Notes: generated from the letters alone by a model not told the origin. A DNA stretch of 36,414 bases from an uncultured Erysipelotrichaceae bacterium (GCA_947036815.1 CAMQRS010000014.1:1-36414); one strand, 5' to 3'. Shown: positions 1 to 9,082, counted from the stretch's first letter. Numbers and translations: made by a program.

Positions 1-432
1 GCTATTTTAGATATCGCTAATAATCAACTAACATCACTAAATGTGACACAGAATACTAAGTTAAGTGATTTGTGGTGTGAGAATAACCAACTAATATCAC
101 TAGATACGACACAAAATAATAAATTAGAGGAATTAAATGTATCAAGCAATCAGCTAACAAAACTAGACGTGACACAGAATACTATGTTAAATGCTTTAGA
201 TATCACTAACAATCAACTAACATCACTAGACGTGACACAGAATACTATGTTAGCTATTTTAGATATCGCTAATAATCAACTAACATCACTAAATGTGACA
301 CAGAATAAAGCGTTAATAGTATTGGTACTATTAAACAATCAACTAACATCACTAGACGTGACACAGAATAAAGAGTTAATTGTGTTAAATGTATCGAACA
401 ATCATTTAATAAAAATAGATTTATCAACCAAT
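1..432 (+). repeat. Array of 63-bp leucine-rich-repeat units
   Basis: Consecutive 63-bp units each encode one 21-residue leucine-rich repeat. The first 54 bases of the window (1-54) recur exactly at 253-306, an offset of 252 bp, which is four units. Other units differ at several positions, so this identity points to recent internal duplication or gene conversion. The array enters from the left edge, so total copy number is unknown. Confidence 0.85.
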
Positions 433-1230
433 CCTATGCTAGGGGATGGAGTGTATCTATCTACTCAAACACCAGTAATAAATGGTGTAGACTTAGTAGA
501 GAATAAGTATATATTAGATGTATCTTTGCTATTTACAGAAGAAGAATTAAATCAAGTGAGTAATCTAAGCATTCCTGACGGGGTATACGATGAGACAAAC
601 CAAACAATTACTTGGGAAAACCTAGCTGATGGAGTGAAAACACAAGAAGTTAATTATACGTATAATCCTAAGGGAGTTACTAAGGAGGATATGCTTGTAT
701 CAGCTAGTGTGAATTTACTTGGTGATACTACGGAATTAGTATCAATGGTAGAAAAAGCGCAAGGCTTAGTGAAATCAGAGTATACAGTAAGTAGTTATGC
801 AACATTAGAAACAGCGATAGAAGAAGGAATTGCAGTTTTAGAAAATAAAAAAGCAACACCAAAAGAAGTAGCGAATGCATTAGCGAACATAAACACAGCA
901 ATTGAAGGATTAGTAGCTGATACTACAGAATTAGTATCAATGGTAGAAAAAGCGCAAACCTTAGTGAAAGCAGAGTATACAGCAAGTAGTTATGCAGCAT
1001 TAGAAACAGCGATAGAAGAAGGAATTGCAGTTTTAGATAATAAAAAAGCAACACCAAAAGAAGTAGCGAATGCATTAGCGAACATAAACACAGCAATTGA
1101 AGGATTAGTAAAAGTAGATCCTCCAAAAACTGGAGATAACACGAATATAACTTTCTTGATGGGAACACTACTATTAAGTATGGGAGCATTCGTTGCGTTA
1201 AAGAAAAAGAAAAATATGGAAGAAAAATAG
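1..1230 (+). CDS. Leucine-rich-repeat, FIVAR-containing cell-wall surface protein (5' end missing)
   Basis: The reading frame is open from base 1, so the start codon lies outside the window; the GTG at 43 is an internal valine. The visible part begins with leucine-rich repeats of 21 residues (pattern LTSLDVTQNxxLxxLdvxnNQ), about six full copies to roughly base 430. A linker follows (bases 430-720), then two nearly identical 65-residue FIVAR-like repeats (724-918 and 919-1113). The C-terminus has a PPKTGD motif, a hydrophobic segment and the tail KKKKNMEEK, the layout of a sortase substrate. It is probably a wall-anchored adhesin or binding protein; the ligand cannot be told from sequence. 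The anchor is odd: the first position of LPXTG is proline. A bidirectional terminator follows. Confidence 0.85.
   Translation, partial: AILDIANNQLTSLNVTQNTKLSDLWCENNQLISLDTTQNNKLEELNVSSNQLTKLDVTQNTMLNALDITNNQLTSLDVTQNTMLAILDIANNQLTSLNVTQNKALIVLVLLNNQLTSLDVTQNKELIVLNVSNNHLIKIDLSTNPMLGDGVYLSTQTPVINGVDLVENKYILDVSLLFTEEELNQVSNLSIPDGVYDETNQTITWENLADGVKTQEVNYTYNPKGVTKEDMLVSASVNLLGDTTELVSMVEKAQGLVKSEYTVSSYATLETAIEEGIAVLENKKATPKEVANALANINTAIEGLVADTTELVSMVEKAQTLVKAEYTASSYAALETAIEEGIAVLDNKKATPKEVANALANINTAIEGLVKVDPPKTGDNTNITFLMGTLLLSMGAFVALKKKKNMEEK
724..1113 (+). repeat. Two tandem 195-bp FIVAR-like repeats
   Basis: Units 724-918 and 919-1113 are direct tandem copies of 65 codons each, beginning with Asp-Thr-Thr-Glu-Leu. 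They differ at only a few codons (for example G/T, S/A and E/D changes). The pattern of helical residues with ATPKEVANAL and AIEGLV resembles FIVAR domains, found as spacers or carbohydrate-binding modules in Gram-positive surface proteins. Near identity suggests recent duplication and possible copy-number variation between strains. Confidence 0.8.
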
Positions 1231-1280
1231 AAAACAACTTTAATTAGATGTCTTTATAAGTAAATAAGAAGTATATAAAA

Positions 1281-1323
1281 AATGATACAATCTCACCTTT
1301 ACAGTGGAGTGTATCGTTTTTTT
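1281..1323. terminator. Bidirectional intrinsic terminator between convergent genes
   Basis: The arm AATGATACA (1281-1289) pairs with TGTATCGTT (1310-1318, one G-U pair). A T-run follows on the plus strand (1317-1323), and an A-run precedes it (1277-1282), which reads as a T-run for the minus strand. It can therefore end both the surface-protein gene and the converging merR gene. Confidence 0.75.
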
Positions 1324-2137
1324 ATGTCAAAATAATACGTATCGATACTTTTAAGATATATCCTTCATCCGTATTGATTGCTAGTTCATCTATTATTCTT
1401 TCTTCATAACACCATTCTCCTAAACGAATATGATGAGTTTCAGCATATACAAACATTCTTTCATAAGTGAGATGTAGAGAATCATATTGTCCATGATGGT
1501 AGGTTGTCAGATAATCTCCACTAGATTTCGTATGTGGTGTAGCATCCTTTGTTGCTTGTGCAAGACATAGATAAAAGTAACAGTTATTATCATACTTCAT
1601 ATTTTTTAGGTCTTGGGTAGGATGCATCATACCTGATGCTTTAATAAGGGTATCATCCTCGATGGATCTTACTAAGTTTGCATAGGTTAGTGTCATTTCA
1701 AGGTCATCTGCTTCATGCATACACTTAGATATTGATAAGCGAGATTGAGTCTCATATTGTATACACGTATGATTAATTGAAAGTAGTGCTTGTTCCATAT
1801 GAGAACGAGTAGATGCCATTGCTTTTTTTATTTCTTTCAATTGCTTAATTTGTTGAGCAATAGCATCTTCTTGCTCTTGATATAGCGTGATTAATTGACG
1901 TGGAGTACGATTGTCTAGGAATGCTTTAATCTCGCTTAGAGACATCCCAATCGTACGTAGTTGTGCAATAGCACAAAAAGAATCATATTGAAGTGCATGA
2001 TAATAGCGATAGCCATTATCATCACTAAAGGCAGGTTCAAATAATCCAATATCATGATAATGAAAGAGTGTATGCTTTGTCACATTACATAATTTTGCGA
2101 ACTCTCCTGTTGTTAAATGATTCTTTTTATTAGTCAT
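1322..2137 (-). CDS. MerR-family transcriptional regulator with GyrI-like effector domain (BmrR type)
   Basis: This is a 271-residue regulator. An N-terminal MerR winged helix-turn-helix (about residues 8-75, LTTGEFAKLCNVTKHTLFHY then DNGYRYY) is followed by a coiled-coil helix (80-115). The C-terminal part (about 128-271) resembles the GyrI-like ligand-binding domains of BmrR and BltR, which sense drug-like molecules. The start at 2137 is preferred over an in-frame one at 2173: it has a GAGG ribosome site, and a clear minus-strand promoter (TATAAT at 2174-2179) would begin transcription downstream of 2173. It diverges from a flavodoxin-fold oxidoreductase, which it probably controls. The inducer is unknown. 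Confidence 0.9.
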   Translation of the reverse strand: MTNKKNHLTTGEFAKLCNVTKHTLFHYHDIGLFEPAFSDDNGYRYYHALQYDSFCAIAQLRTIGMSLSEIKAFLDNRTPRQLITLYQEQEDAIAQQIKQLKEIKKAMASTRSHMEQALLSINHTCIQYETQSRLSISKCMHEADDLEMTLTYANLVRSIEDDTLIKASGMMHPTQDLKNMKYDNNCYFYLCLAQATKDATPHTKSSGDYLTTYHHGQYDSLHLTYERMFVYAETHHIRLGEWCYEERIIDELAINTDEGYILKVSIRIILT

Positions 2138-2150
2138 ATGAATACCTCGC

Positions 2151-2181
2151 TTGACTGTAGGGTTACACGACACATTATACT
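2151..2181 (+). promoter_or_regulatory. MerR-type promoter (19-bp spacer) for the oxidoreductase gene
   Basis: TTGACT (2151-2156) and TATACT (2176-2181) are separated by 19 bp. This over-long spacer is the hallmark of promoters that MerR-family activators distort into a working geometry. Start of transcription would be near 2188, with the gene beginning at 2233. No perfect dyad is seen within the spacer. Confidence 0.75.
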
Positions 2182-2202
2182 GTGACTATGATAAGGTTTC
2201 AA
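2174..2202 (-). promoter_or_regulatory. merR promoter overlapping the divergent promoter
   Basis: On the minus strand TTGAAA (2197-2202) and TATAAT (2174-2179) are separated by 17 bp, close to the vegetative consensus. The -10 box overlaps the opposing -10 box by four bases, so polymerase cannot occupy both. An inverted repeat, GTTTCA-N7-TGAAAC (2196-2214), covers this -35 and may be an operator. Confidence 0.75.
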
Positions 2203-2214
2203 TAGAAATGAAAC
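2196..2214. promoter_or_regulatory. Inverted repeat GTTTCA-N7-TGAAAC, candidate operator
   Basis: The arms GTTTCA (2196-2201) and TGAAAC (2209-2214) are perfect. The site overlaps the merR -35 and lies in the 5' leader of the oxidoreductase transcript. It may be bound by the MerR protein or by another regulator; which one is inference. Confidence 0.45.
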
Positions 2215-2232
2215 ATAAAGGAGAGAGACTAT

Positions 2233-2832
2233 ATGAAAATTGTATTTGTTGTGGGAAGTCCTAGAAAAATGGGGAATACTTCCAATATAGTAAAGGCGAT
2301 TAGTGAACGACTACCAGACACGATCACAAGTGAAGTTTGTTTTTTACCAGACTATCAAATTCATGGTTGTTTAGGTTGTTCAAAATGTCAGGGAGTACTT
2401 GATGATATGGGGTGTGCACAACAAGATGATGCACCCAAACTACTACGTACATTAATTGAAGCGGATTTAATTGTGTATGCCACACCTTTATATGGGCATT
2501 CATATTCAGGGCAACTTAAAATATTCATGGATAGACATGTAGCTATGTTTAAATTCGTTGCAGGTAGTGATAAAGCAGTGAATGAAATGGAAATACGCTC
2601 ATTTATAAGTGATAAACCAGTGGCACTTATTGTGTCTTGCCAAGGACCTGAAGAAGATAATACAGAATTAATTAAACAACAGTTTGAGAGATTCGCTGAA
2701 TCTTCACTAGCGAAGAGTATGGGAAGCTATATCTTTCCATGGTGTGATCCAAGCACAAAAGAATCTATATATGATGAAATAACACTACAACAACTAGTGA
2801 ATGATATCACAGCTATTGCATGTAGTAAGTAG
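2233..2832 (+). CDS. Flavodoxin-fold NAD(P)H-dependent oxidoreductase / iron-sulfur-flavoprotein-like
   Basis: This is a 199-residue protein of the NADPH-dependent FMN reductase superfamily. The FMN phosphate-binding loop is GSPRKMGNTSN (residues 8-18). Four cysteines, C46-x2-C49-x2-C52 and C61, resemble the cluster-binding set of iron-sulfur flavoproteins, although many relatives in this family carry a similar Cys set without a proven cluster. ATPLYGHSYSGQLKIFMDR is the typical flavin-edge region. The start has an AAAGGAGA site at 2218-2225. It stands alone between a MerR-type promoter and a strong terminator, divergent from a BmrR-like regulator. This suggests induction by an electrophile, quinone or drug. 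The substrate is unknown. Confidence 0.88.
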   Translation: MKIVFVVGSPRKMGNTSNIVKAISERLPDTITSEVCFLPDYQIHGCLGCSKCQGVLDDMGCAQQDDAPKLLRTLIEADLIVYATPLYGHSYSGQLKIFMDRHVAMFKFVAGSDKAVNEMEIRSFISDKPVALIVSCQGPEEDNTELIKQQFERFAESSLAKSMGSYIFPWCDPSTKESIYDEITLQQLVNDITAIACSK

Positions 2833-2839
2833 AAAACTA

Positions 2840-2873
2840 AGAGTAGTCCCACATGAAAGGACTACTCTTTTTT
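2840..2873 (+). terminator. Intrinsic terminator of the oxidoreductase gene
   Basis: AGAGTAGTCC (2840-2849) pairs perfectly with GGACTACTCT (2859-2868) over a nine-base loop, and a run of six T follows (2868-2873). Confidence 0.9.
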
Positions 2874-2933
2874 ATTTAATTCCACGTATTACTATCAAAT
2901 TACCTGTAATGATAAAATAATAATACAGTTTTA

Positions 2934-2942
2934 TGCTATAAT
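2934..2942 (+). promoter_or_regulatory. Extended -10 promoter of the restriction-modification operon
   Basis: TGCTATAAT (TG at 2934-2935, TATAAT at 2937-2942) is a perfect extended -10. No good -35 is seen 17 bp upstream. It lies 25 bp before the start codon of the small HTH gene and is the only promoter recognised for the hsd operon. Confidence 0.65.
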
Positions 2943-2967
2943 CTAACAAAAGAAATGGAGTGTTTAT

Positions 2968-3159
2968 ATGAGTGAAACATGGAAGCCTGAAGCATGGGTA
3001 AGTACTAAAGAAATCTCTGAACATATGGGAGTTACGATAGAAACTACTCGTAAATGGATAAAACTAGATAAAATACCTTGCCATCGAATTGGTAAGCTAT
3101 GGAAGTTTAAAGTAAGTGAAGTAGATGCATGGGTAACAAGTGGACAAGCAGTAGAATAA
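2968..3159 (+). CDS. Small excisionase-like helix-turn-helix protein, first gene of the hsd operon
   Basis: This is a 63-residue protein that is almost entirely one MerR/excisionase-like DNA-binding domain: WVSTKEISEHMGVTIETTRK (helix-turn-helix) followed by HRIGKLWKFKVSEVDAWV (the wing and closing helix). It starts at ATG 2968 with GGAG at 2957-2960 and ends 27 bp before hsdM. There is no integrase, phage gene or attachment site nearby, so excision is unlikely. Its position as leader gene of a restriction-modification operon suggests local transcription control; this is inference. Similar small HTH genes occur next to type I systems, but no function is established here. Confidence 0.8.
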   Translation: MSETWKPEAWVSTKEISEHMGVTIETTRKWIKLDKIPCHRIGKLWKFKVSEVDAWVTSGQAVE

Positions 3160-3186
3160 ATAATATAACTAAATGGAGGAATGGCA

Positions 3187-4737
3187 ATGTCAAGTACAGC
3201 ACAAAGAGCAGAGATACAATCACAAATATGGAAAATAGCGAACGATGTTCGTGGATCAATAGATGGATGGGATTTTAAACAATACGTATTAGGAACTTTA
3301 TTTTATCGTTTCGTTAGTGAAAACTTCACTGCCTATATAGAAGCAGGGGATACAAGTATTAACTATGCAGGATTATCAGATGACCTTATTAGTGATGAAA
3401 TTAAACAAGAAGCAATTATGACACAGGGGTACTATATAAGACCTTCACATCTATTTGTTAATATAGCGAAATCTGCAAATACAAACGAAAGTTTAAACAC
3501 GGACTTAGCAGATATATTTACAGCAATTGAAGCTTCTGCTACTGGTTATCCATCAGAAGATGATATCAAAGGACTATTTGCAGACTTTGATACAACAAGT
3601 AATCGCCTAGGAAATACAGTAAAAGATAAAAACTCTCGATTAGCTTCCGTTATTAAAGGGGTAGAAGGACTTACCTTTGGTAGCTTTGAAGATAGCGACA
3701 TTGACTTATTCGGTGATGCGTATGAGTATTTAATTTCTAACTATGCAGCAAATGCAGGTAAATCAGGAGGGGAATTCTTTACTCCACAAAGTGTATCTAA
3801 ACTAATCGCTAAACTAGCAATGCACAATCAAACAACAATCAATAAAATATATGATCCAGCAGCGGGGTCAGGTTCATTGTTGTTACAAGCGAAGAAACAA
3901 TTTGATGCTCATATCATTGAAGATGGATTTTATGGACAAGAAATAAATCACACTACTTATAACCTTGCTCGTATGAATATGTTTTTACATAATATAAACT
4001 ATAATAAATTCAATATGAAACTGGGTAATACTTTATTAGATCCACACTTTGGAGATGATAAACCATTTGATGCCATCGTATCAAACCCACCCTATTCAAT
4101 CAACTGGATTGGTAGTGAAGACCCAACACTTATTAATGATGAACGCTTTGCACCAGCAGGTGTACTAGCACCTAAATCTAAAGCAGACTTTGCCTTCATC
4201 CTTCATACACTGAATTACTTATCAAGCAAAGGACGTGCAGCTATTGTATGTTTCCCAGGTATCTTTTATCGTGGAGGAGCAGAACAAAAAATAAGAAAGT
4301 ATTTAATAGACAACAACTTTGTAGAAACAGTAATATCATTAGCACCTAATCTATTTTATGGTACTTCTATAGCAGTTAATATATTAGTGTTATCTAAACA
4401 TAAAGAAAATACGACAACTCAATTTATTGATGCAAGTGGAGAAAATTTTTATAAAAAAGAAACAAATAATAATGTTTTAACAGAAGCTCACATTGATGAA
4501 ATAGAAAGAATATTTGATTGCAAAGAAGAAATAGAATATATCGCTACATCCGTAGACAATAGTAAAATTGCAGAAGAAAACTACACACTATCTGTAAGTA
4601 CATATGTAGAAGCGAAAGACACAAGAGAAGTAATTAATATAGTAGAACTTAATGCAGGATTGAAAACTACAGTATCAAAGATTAATAAACTTCGTAAGGA
4701 AATAGATACTATAATTTCTGAAATCGAGGAAGCTTAA
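3187..4737 (+). CDS. hsdM: Type I restriction-modification methyltransferase subunit HsdM (EcoR124I-like)
   Basis: HsdM is the catalytic adenine-N6 methyltransferase, working as an M2S1 complex. The protein (516 residues) has the N-terminal HsdM region ([20 protein letters not shown]), the type I signature [14 protein letters not shown], the SAM-binding motif [10 protein letters not shown] (about residues 223-231) and the catalytic motif IV NPPYS (about 300-304). By memory of the family it is close to EcoR124I HsdM, placing it in type IC. The ATG at 3181 sits one base from GGAGG (3175-3179). The ATG at 3187 has normal spacing and gives [12 protein letters not shown], so that start is used. 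hsdS begins one base after its stop. Confidence 0.95.
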   Translation: MSSTAQRAEIQSQIWKIANDVRGSIDGWDFKQYVLGTLFYRFVSENFTAYIEAGDTSINYAGLSDDLISDEIKQEAIMTQGYYIRPSHLFVNIAKSANTNESLNTDLADIFTAIEASATGYPSEDDIKGLFADFDTTSNRLGNTVKDKNSRLASVIKGVEGLTFGSFEDSDIDLFGDAYEYLISNYAANAGKSGGEFFTPQSVSKLIAKLAMHNQTTINKIYDPAAGSGSLLLQAKKQFDAHIIEDGFYGQEINHTTYNLARMNMFLHNINYNKFNMKLGNTLLDPHFGDDKPFDAIVSNPPYSINWIGSEDPTLINDERFAPAGVLAPKSKADFAFILHTLNYLSSKGRAAIVCFPGIFYRGGAEQKIRKYLIDNNFVETVISLAPNLFYGTSIAVNILVLSKHKENTTTQFIDASGENFYKKETNNNVLTEAHIDEIERIFDCKEEIEYIATSVDNSKIAEENYTLSVSTYVEAKDTREVINIVELNAGLKTTVSKINKLRKEIDTIISEIEEA

Positions 4738-4738
4738 A

Positions 4739-5884
4739 GTGAGTAAGTTAAATGACTTAATCGAAGAACTATGCCCGAATGGGGTGGAGTATAAAGCTTT
4801 AGAATTCTGCTGCAAAAATTTAGATAACAAAAGAAAACCTGTGACCAAATCGGATAGAGAGCAAGGTGAATATCCTTATTATGGAGCGAATGGAATACAA
4901 GATTATGTATCAAATTATATTTTCGATGGAACTTATGTGTTGGTAGGTGAGGATGGAAGTGTTCTAACAAAAAGTGGCACACCTATGGTTACTTGGGCAA
5001 AAGGGAAGATATGGGTAAACAATCATGCGCATATAATTGAAGAGATAGAAGGAGTATCACTTAGATTTTTATTTCATTATTTACAAACTATAAATATCTC
5101 AAAACTTATTCATGGGAACATACCCAAACTAACAGGTAAAGATTTTAAGGCTCTTGAAATTCCTCTCCCACCTCTACCTATTCAAGAAGAAATTGTACGT
5201 ATACTAGACACTTTCACAGAGCTTACAACAGAGCTTACAACAGAGCTTACAGCAAGAAAGAAACAGTATGAGTATTATGAAAATAATATTATTTTTAATC
5301 AAAATTACAATAATGTGATGTTAAATAAGGTTTGTAATGTGAATCAAGGGTTACAAATTCCTATAAGTCAAAGAAAAATTGAGAGTGGGGAAAATAGGTA
5401 CTTTTATATAACAGTGCAATTTTTAAAGGGGACTAATGAACTTTACTACATTGAAAATCCAGCATCAAGCGTTATTTGTGAATGTGATGATATATTGGTG
5501 ACTCGTACTGGTAGCACGGGGAAAATCATAACAGGTGTTAGAGGTTGCTTTCATAATAACTTTTTTAAAGTGAATTGTTTTGATACTATAAATAAAAGAT
5601 ATATGTATTATGTGTTAAAGAGTAAAAAAATATTTGATAAGATGCTGAGAACTGCATCAGGAGGGACGGTCCCTGATTTGCCTCATGGGAAGTTTTATAA
5701 AATTGAAATTCCTCTCCCTCCCCTTGAGGAACAACAGAGAATAGTTGATATATTGGATCGCTTTGATATGCTTTGTAATGATATATCACAGGGGTTGCCT
5801 GCGGAAATAAAGGCGAGACAACAACAGTATGAATATTATAGAGATAAACTACTTACATTTAAGAATTTAGATGTAGAGAGTTAA
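4739..5884 (+). CDS. hsdS: Type I restriction-modification specificity subunit HsdS
   Basis: HsdS (381 residues) recognises the bipartite DNA target. Two variable target-recognition domains (about 1-140 and 190-322) are each followed by a conserved segment beginning IPLPPL (about 141 and 324) and a helix ending in Q-YEYY. The central conserved region holds three tandem copies of a four-residue unit (TELT, residues 160-171), encoded by perfect 12-bp repeats. It starts with GTG at 4739, one base after the hsdM stop, with GAGGAAG upstream inside hsdM, so translation is probably coupled. The recognition sequence cannot be predicted by eye. There is no second or inverted hsdS copy in the window. 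Confidence 0.93.
   Translation: MSKLNDLIEELCPNGVEYKALEFCCKNLDNKRKPVTKSDREQGEYPYYGANGIQDYVSNYIFDGTYVLVGEDGSVLTKSGTPMVTWAKGKIWVNNHAHIIEEIEGVSLRFLFHYLQTINISKLIHGNIPKLTGKDFKALEIPLPPLPIQEEIVRILDTFTELTTELTTELTARKKQYEYYENNIIFNQNYNNVMLNKVCNVNQGLQIPISQRKIESGENRYFYITVQFLKGTNELYYIENPASSVICECDDILVTRTGSTGKIITGVRGCFHNNFFKVNCFDTINKRYMYYVLKSKKIFDKMLRTASGGTVPDLPHGKFYKIEIPLPPLEEQQRIVDILDRFDMLCNDISQGLPAEIKARQQQYEYYRDKLLTFKNLDVES
5216..5251 (+). repeat. Three perfect 12-bp tandem repeats in the hsdS central spacer
   Basis: The unit ACAGAGCTTACA occurs at 5216-5227, 5228-5239 and 5240-5251, adding four residues per copy (TELT). It lies between the two recognition domains. In EcoR124I-type enzymes two versus three copies of a comparable TAEL unit changes the spacing of the DNA target by one base pair. 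Slippage or unequal recombination here could switch specificity. Confidence 0.92.
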
Positions 5885-5983
5885 TAGAAAAGATAGTATA
5901 TAAGAATATAAAGTAAGGGTAATAGAAAATGATATGAATGTGCCTGTAGTGAGTAACTATGGTGAATAAAGGAGTAACTAATT

Positions 5984-8900
5984 ATGGATGCTTATAATAC
6001 GATTGCAGAGTCTAATAACTTCATAGTATTAGATAAATATAATAAAATACAACAGAGTGGTGCTGGTTATCAAAGTGAGGCTGAGTTAGAGCGTGAATTG
6101 GTAACTGATTTAAAGAATCAGGGGTATGAAAGTCTACCAAGATTAACGACTCCTAAACAGATGTATGATAATGTACGTGTGCAGTTACAAATATTAAATG
6201 ATAAACAATTTAGTGATGATGAGTGGAAGCGTTTTTGTGATGAGTATTTGGATAAACCAAGTGATAATCATGTGGATAAAACACGTAAGATTCATAATGA
6301 TTATATTTATGATTTTGTGTTTGATGATGGTAGTATAAAAAATATCTATCTTGTGAATAAGAAGGATATTACGAGAAATAAGTTACAAGTTATTTCTCAG
6401 TTTGAACAAAAGGGAACGCATGCGAATAGATACGATGTAACTATCTTAGTGAATGGATTACCTTTGGTTCAAATAGAGTTGAAAAAACGTGGAGTAGCGA
6501 TGCAAGAAGCGTTTAATCAAGTACATAGATATAGTAAAGAGAGTTTTAATTCAGATAACTCTTTATTTAAGTATCTACAAATATGTGTGATATCAAATGG
6601 TACAGATAGTCGCTATTTTGCGAATACTACGAAACGTGATCGAAACAGTTATGACTTTACAATGAACTGGGCAAGAGCAGATAATACACTAATTAAAGAC
6701 TTAAAAGATTTTACAGCTACTTTTTTTCAAAAGATAACTTTGTTGAATGTGTTACTTAAATATTCAGTATTAGATACAAGTGATAATTTACTAATAATGC
6801 GTCCGTATCAAATAGCAGCAACAGAGCGTATTTGTTGGAAAGTGAAGAGTTCATATTTAGCGAAAACATGGAAAACAGAACAGAGTGGTGGATATATTTG
6901 GCATACTACGGGGTCAGGAAAAACCCTAACTAGTTTTAAAGCAGCTCGTTTGGTTACAGAGTTTGATTTTATTGATAAAGTATTCTTTGTTGTTGATAGA
7001 AAAGATTTAGATTATCAAACAATGAAAGAGTATCAACGTTTTTCTCCTGATAGTGTAAATGGTTCAGAAAATACAGCAGCACTTAAACGTAATATTGAAA
7101 AAGAAGATAATAAAATTATAGTAACAACGATTCAGAAATTAAATAATCTAATTAAGAATGATACAGAACTAGACATATACAATAAACAAGTAGTGTTTAT
7201 TTTTGATGAAGCTCATCGTTCACAGTTTGGGGAAGCTCAAAAAAATATCAATAAGAAGTTTAAGAAGTATTATCAGTTTGGTTTTACAGGGACTCCTATC
7301 TTTGCTGAAAATGCATTGGGTGCAGAGACTACTGCTTCTGTATTTGGAAGAGAGTTACATGCGTATGTAATTACGGATGCGATACGTGATGAGAAGGTAC
7401 TTAAATTCAAGGTAGATTATAATGATGTACGTCCTAACTTTAAATATTTAGAAACTGAATTAGATGAGAATAAATTATCATCGACAGAAATGAAAGCAGC
7501 ACTGTTGCATCCGAAGCGAATTGAAGAGGTATCACAATACATTCTATCTAATTTTAGAACGAAAACACATCGTAATTACCCGGGAAATAAAGGCTTTAAT
7601 GCCATGTTTGCTGTGAGTAGTGTAGATGCTGCTAAATTGTATTATGAAGCGTTAAATGACTTGCAAAAGGGAACTGATAAACCATTGAGAATAGCTACTA
7701 TCTTTTCATTTTCTGCAAATGAAGAACAACATGCTATGGGAGAGATAGTAGATGAATCATTTGAACTTTCTGCCATGGATAGTAGTGCAAAGGAATTCTT
7801 AACACAAGCAATTCAAGATTATAATAAAATGTTTGTGACAACATATGGAGTCGATAGTAAGGAATTTCAAAACTATTATCGTGACCTAGCGAAGCGAGTG
7901 AAGAGTCAAGAGATTGATTTATTAATTGTAGTAGGTATGTTTTTAACTGGTTTTGATGCACCGACACTGAATACACTGTTCGTGGATAAAAACTTACGTT
8001 ATCACTCACTGTTACAAGCGTTCTCAAGAACGAATCGTATTTATAATTCTACGAAAAAGTTTGGAAACATTGTTACGTTTAGAAACTTGGAACAAGCAAC
8101 AGTAGATGCGATTACTTTGTTTGGTGATAAAAACACTAAAAATGTGGTACTTGAAAAAAGCTATGCAGAATATATGCAAGGATTTAAGGATATAACAACA
8201 GGAGAAGCTCGTAGAGGGTATATCGAAGTGGTGAATGAATTACATACTCGCTTCCCTGATATTGATGACATTGTTACTGAAAAAGATAAGAAAGAATTTA
8301 CGAAGTTATTTAGTGAATATTTACGTATGGAAAATATACTACAAAATTATGATGAATTTTCTAGTTTAAAAGCAATGCAGTTGATTGATATGAATGATCC
8401 TGAAGCAGTAGAGTTGTTTAAAGAGAATCATCATGTAACTGATGAAGACATAGTGGCGATGCAAGCGATTGCAATTCCTGAGGAAAGGACAATCCAAGAC
8501 TATCGTTCTACTTATAATGATATTCGTGAATGGATACGTCAGGAAAAAGCAGGAAAAGACATGGAAGAATCATCGATTGATTGGGATGATGTGGTATTTG
8601 AAGTAGATCTATTGAAGTCACAAGAAATAAACTTAGATTATATTTTAGAGTTAATTTTTGAGAATAATAAAAAAGTAAAAGATAAGGATAGTTTATTGGA
8701 AGAAGTGCGTCGTTTAATTCGTTCAAGTACGGGGAATCGTGCAAAAGAAAGTTTAATCGTCGATTTTATTCAACAAACAAACTTAGATGAGATAAAAGAT
8801 AAAGCGAGTATTATAGATGCATTTTTCTCTTTTGCTCAAGAAGAGCAAAAAAGAGAAGCAGAACTCTTAATTACAAGTGAAGAACTAAATGTTGATGCAG

Positions 8901-9082
8901 CTAAAAGATACATTATGACTTCATTAAAAAGAGAGTATGCAAGTGAAAAAGGAACAGAGCTATATGAAGCACTTCCTAAGATGAGTCCACTGAATCCTAA
9001 GTACTTAACGAAGAAACAAACGGTGTTTCAAAAGATGTCTGCCTTTGTTGAAAAGTTTAAAGGAGTGGGAGGATCACTATAA
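5984..9082 (+). CDS. hsdR: Type I restriction enzyme subunit HsdR (EcoR124I family)
   Basis: HsdR (1032 residues) is the motor and nuclease subunit that translocates and cuts unmethylated DNA. The nuclease residues are D151, E165 and K167 (RYDVT ... QIELKK), the same positions as I recall for EcoR124I. The helicase motor has Walker A TGSGKT (309-314), motif Ia [15 protein letters not shown] (408-411, where EcoR124I has DECH), GFTGTP, and motifs V and VI ([13 protein letters not shown] and [13 protein letters not shown]). The C-terminal assembly region ends [10 protein letters not shown]. It starts at ATG 5984 with AAAGGAG nine bases upstream, 99 bp after hsdS. Length and motifs are intact, so the system looks functional. 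Confidence 0.96.
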   Translation: MDAYNTIAESNNFIVLDKYNKIQQSGAGYQSEAELERELVTDLKNQGYESLPRLTTPKQMYDNVRVQLQILNDKQFSDDEWKRFCDEYLDKPSDNHVDKTRKIHNDYIYDFVFDDGSIKNIYLVNKKDITRNKLQVISQFEQKGTHANRYDVTILVNGLPLVQIELKKRGVAMQEAFNQVHRYSKESFNSDNSLFKYLQICVISNGTDSRYFANTTKRDRNSYDFTMNWARADNTLIKDLKDFTATFFQKITLLNVLLKYSVLDTSDNLLIMRPYQIAATERICWKVKSSYLAKTWKTEQSGGYIWHTTGSGKTLTSFKAARLVTEFDFIDKVFFVVDRKDLDYQTMKEYQRFSPDSVNGSENTAALKRNIEKEDNKIIVTTIQKLNNLIKNDTELDIYNKQVVFIFDEAHRSQFGEAQKNINKKFKKYYQFGFTGTPIFAENALGAETTASVFGRELHAYVITDAIRDEKVLKFKVDYNDVRPNFKYLETELDENKLSSTEMKAALLHPKRIEEVSQYILSNFRTKTHRNYPGNKGFNAMFAVSSVDAAKLYYEALNDLQKGTDKPLRIATIFSFSANEEQHAMGEIVDESFELSAMDSSAKEFLTQAIQDYNKMFVTTYGVDSKEFQNYYRDLAKRVKSQEIDLLIVVGMFLTGFDAPTLNTLFVDKNLRYHSLLQAFSRTNRIYNSTKKFGNIVTFRNLEQATVDAITLFGDKNTKNVVLEKSYAEYMQGFKDITTGEARRGYIEVVNELHTRFPDIDDIVTEKDKKEFTKLFSEYLRMENILQNYDEFSSLKAMQLIDMNDPEAVELFKENHHVTDEDIVAMQAIAIPEERTIQDYRSTYNDIREWIRQEKAGKDMEESSIDWDDVVFEVDLLKSQEINLDYILELIFENNKKVKDKDSLLEEVRRLIRSSTGNRAKESLIVDFIQQTNLDEIKDKASIIDAFFSFAQEEQKREAELLITSEELNVDAAKRYIMTSLKREYASEKGTELYEALPKMSPLNPKYLTKKQTVFQKMSAFVEKFKGVGGSL

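Noticed and set aside
1-432. CRISPR-like periodic repeats
   Set aside because: The 63-bp periodicity is in frame, encodes leucine-rich repeats and has no spacer structure or cas genes.
2138-2173. Upstream in-frame start giving a longer MerR protein
   Set aside because: It would begin before the predicted transcription start of the minus-strand promoter and has no ribosome site; the ATG at 2137 has GAGG.
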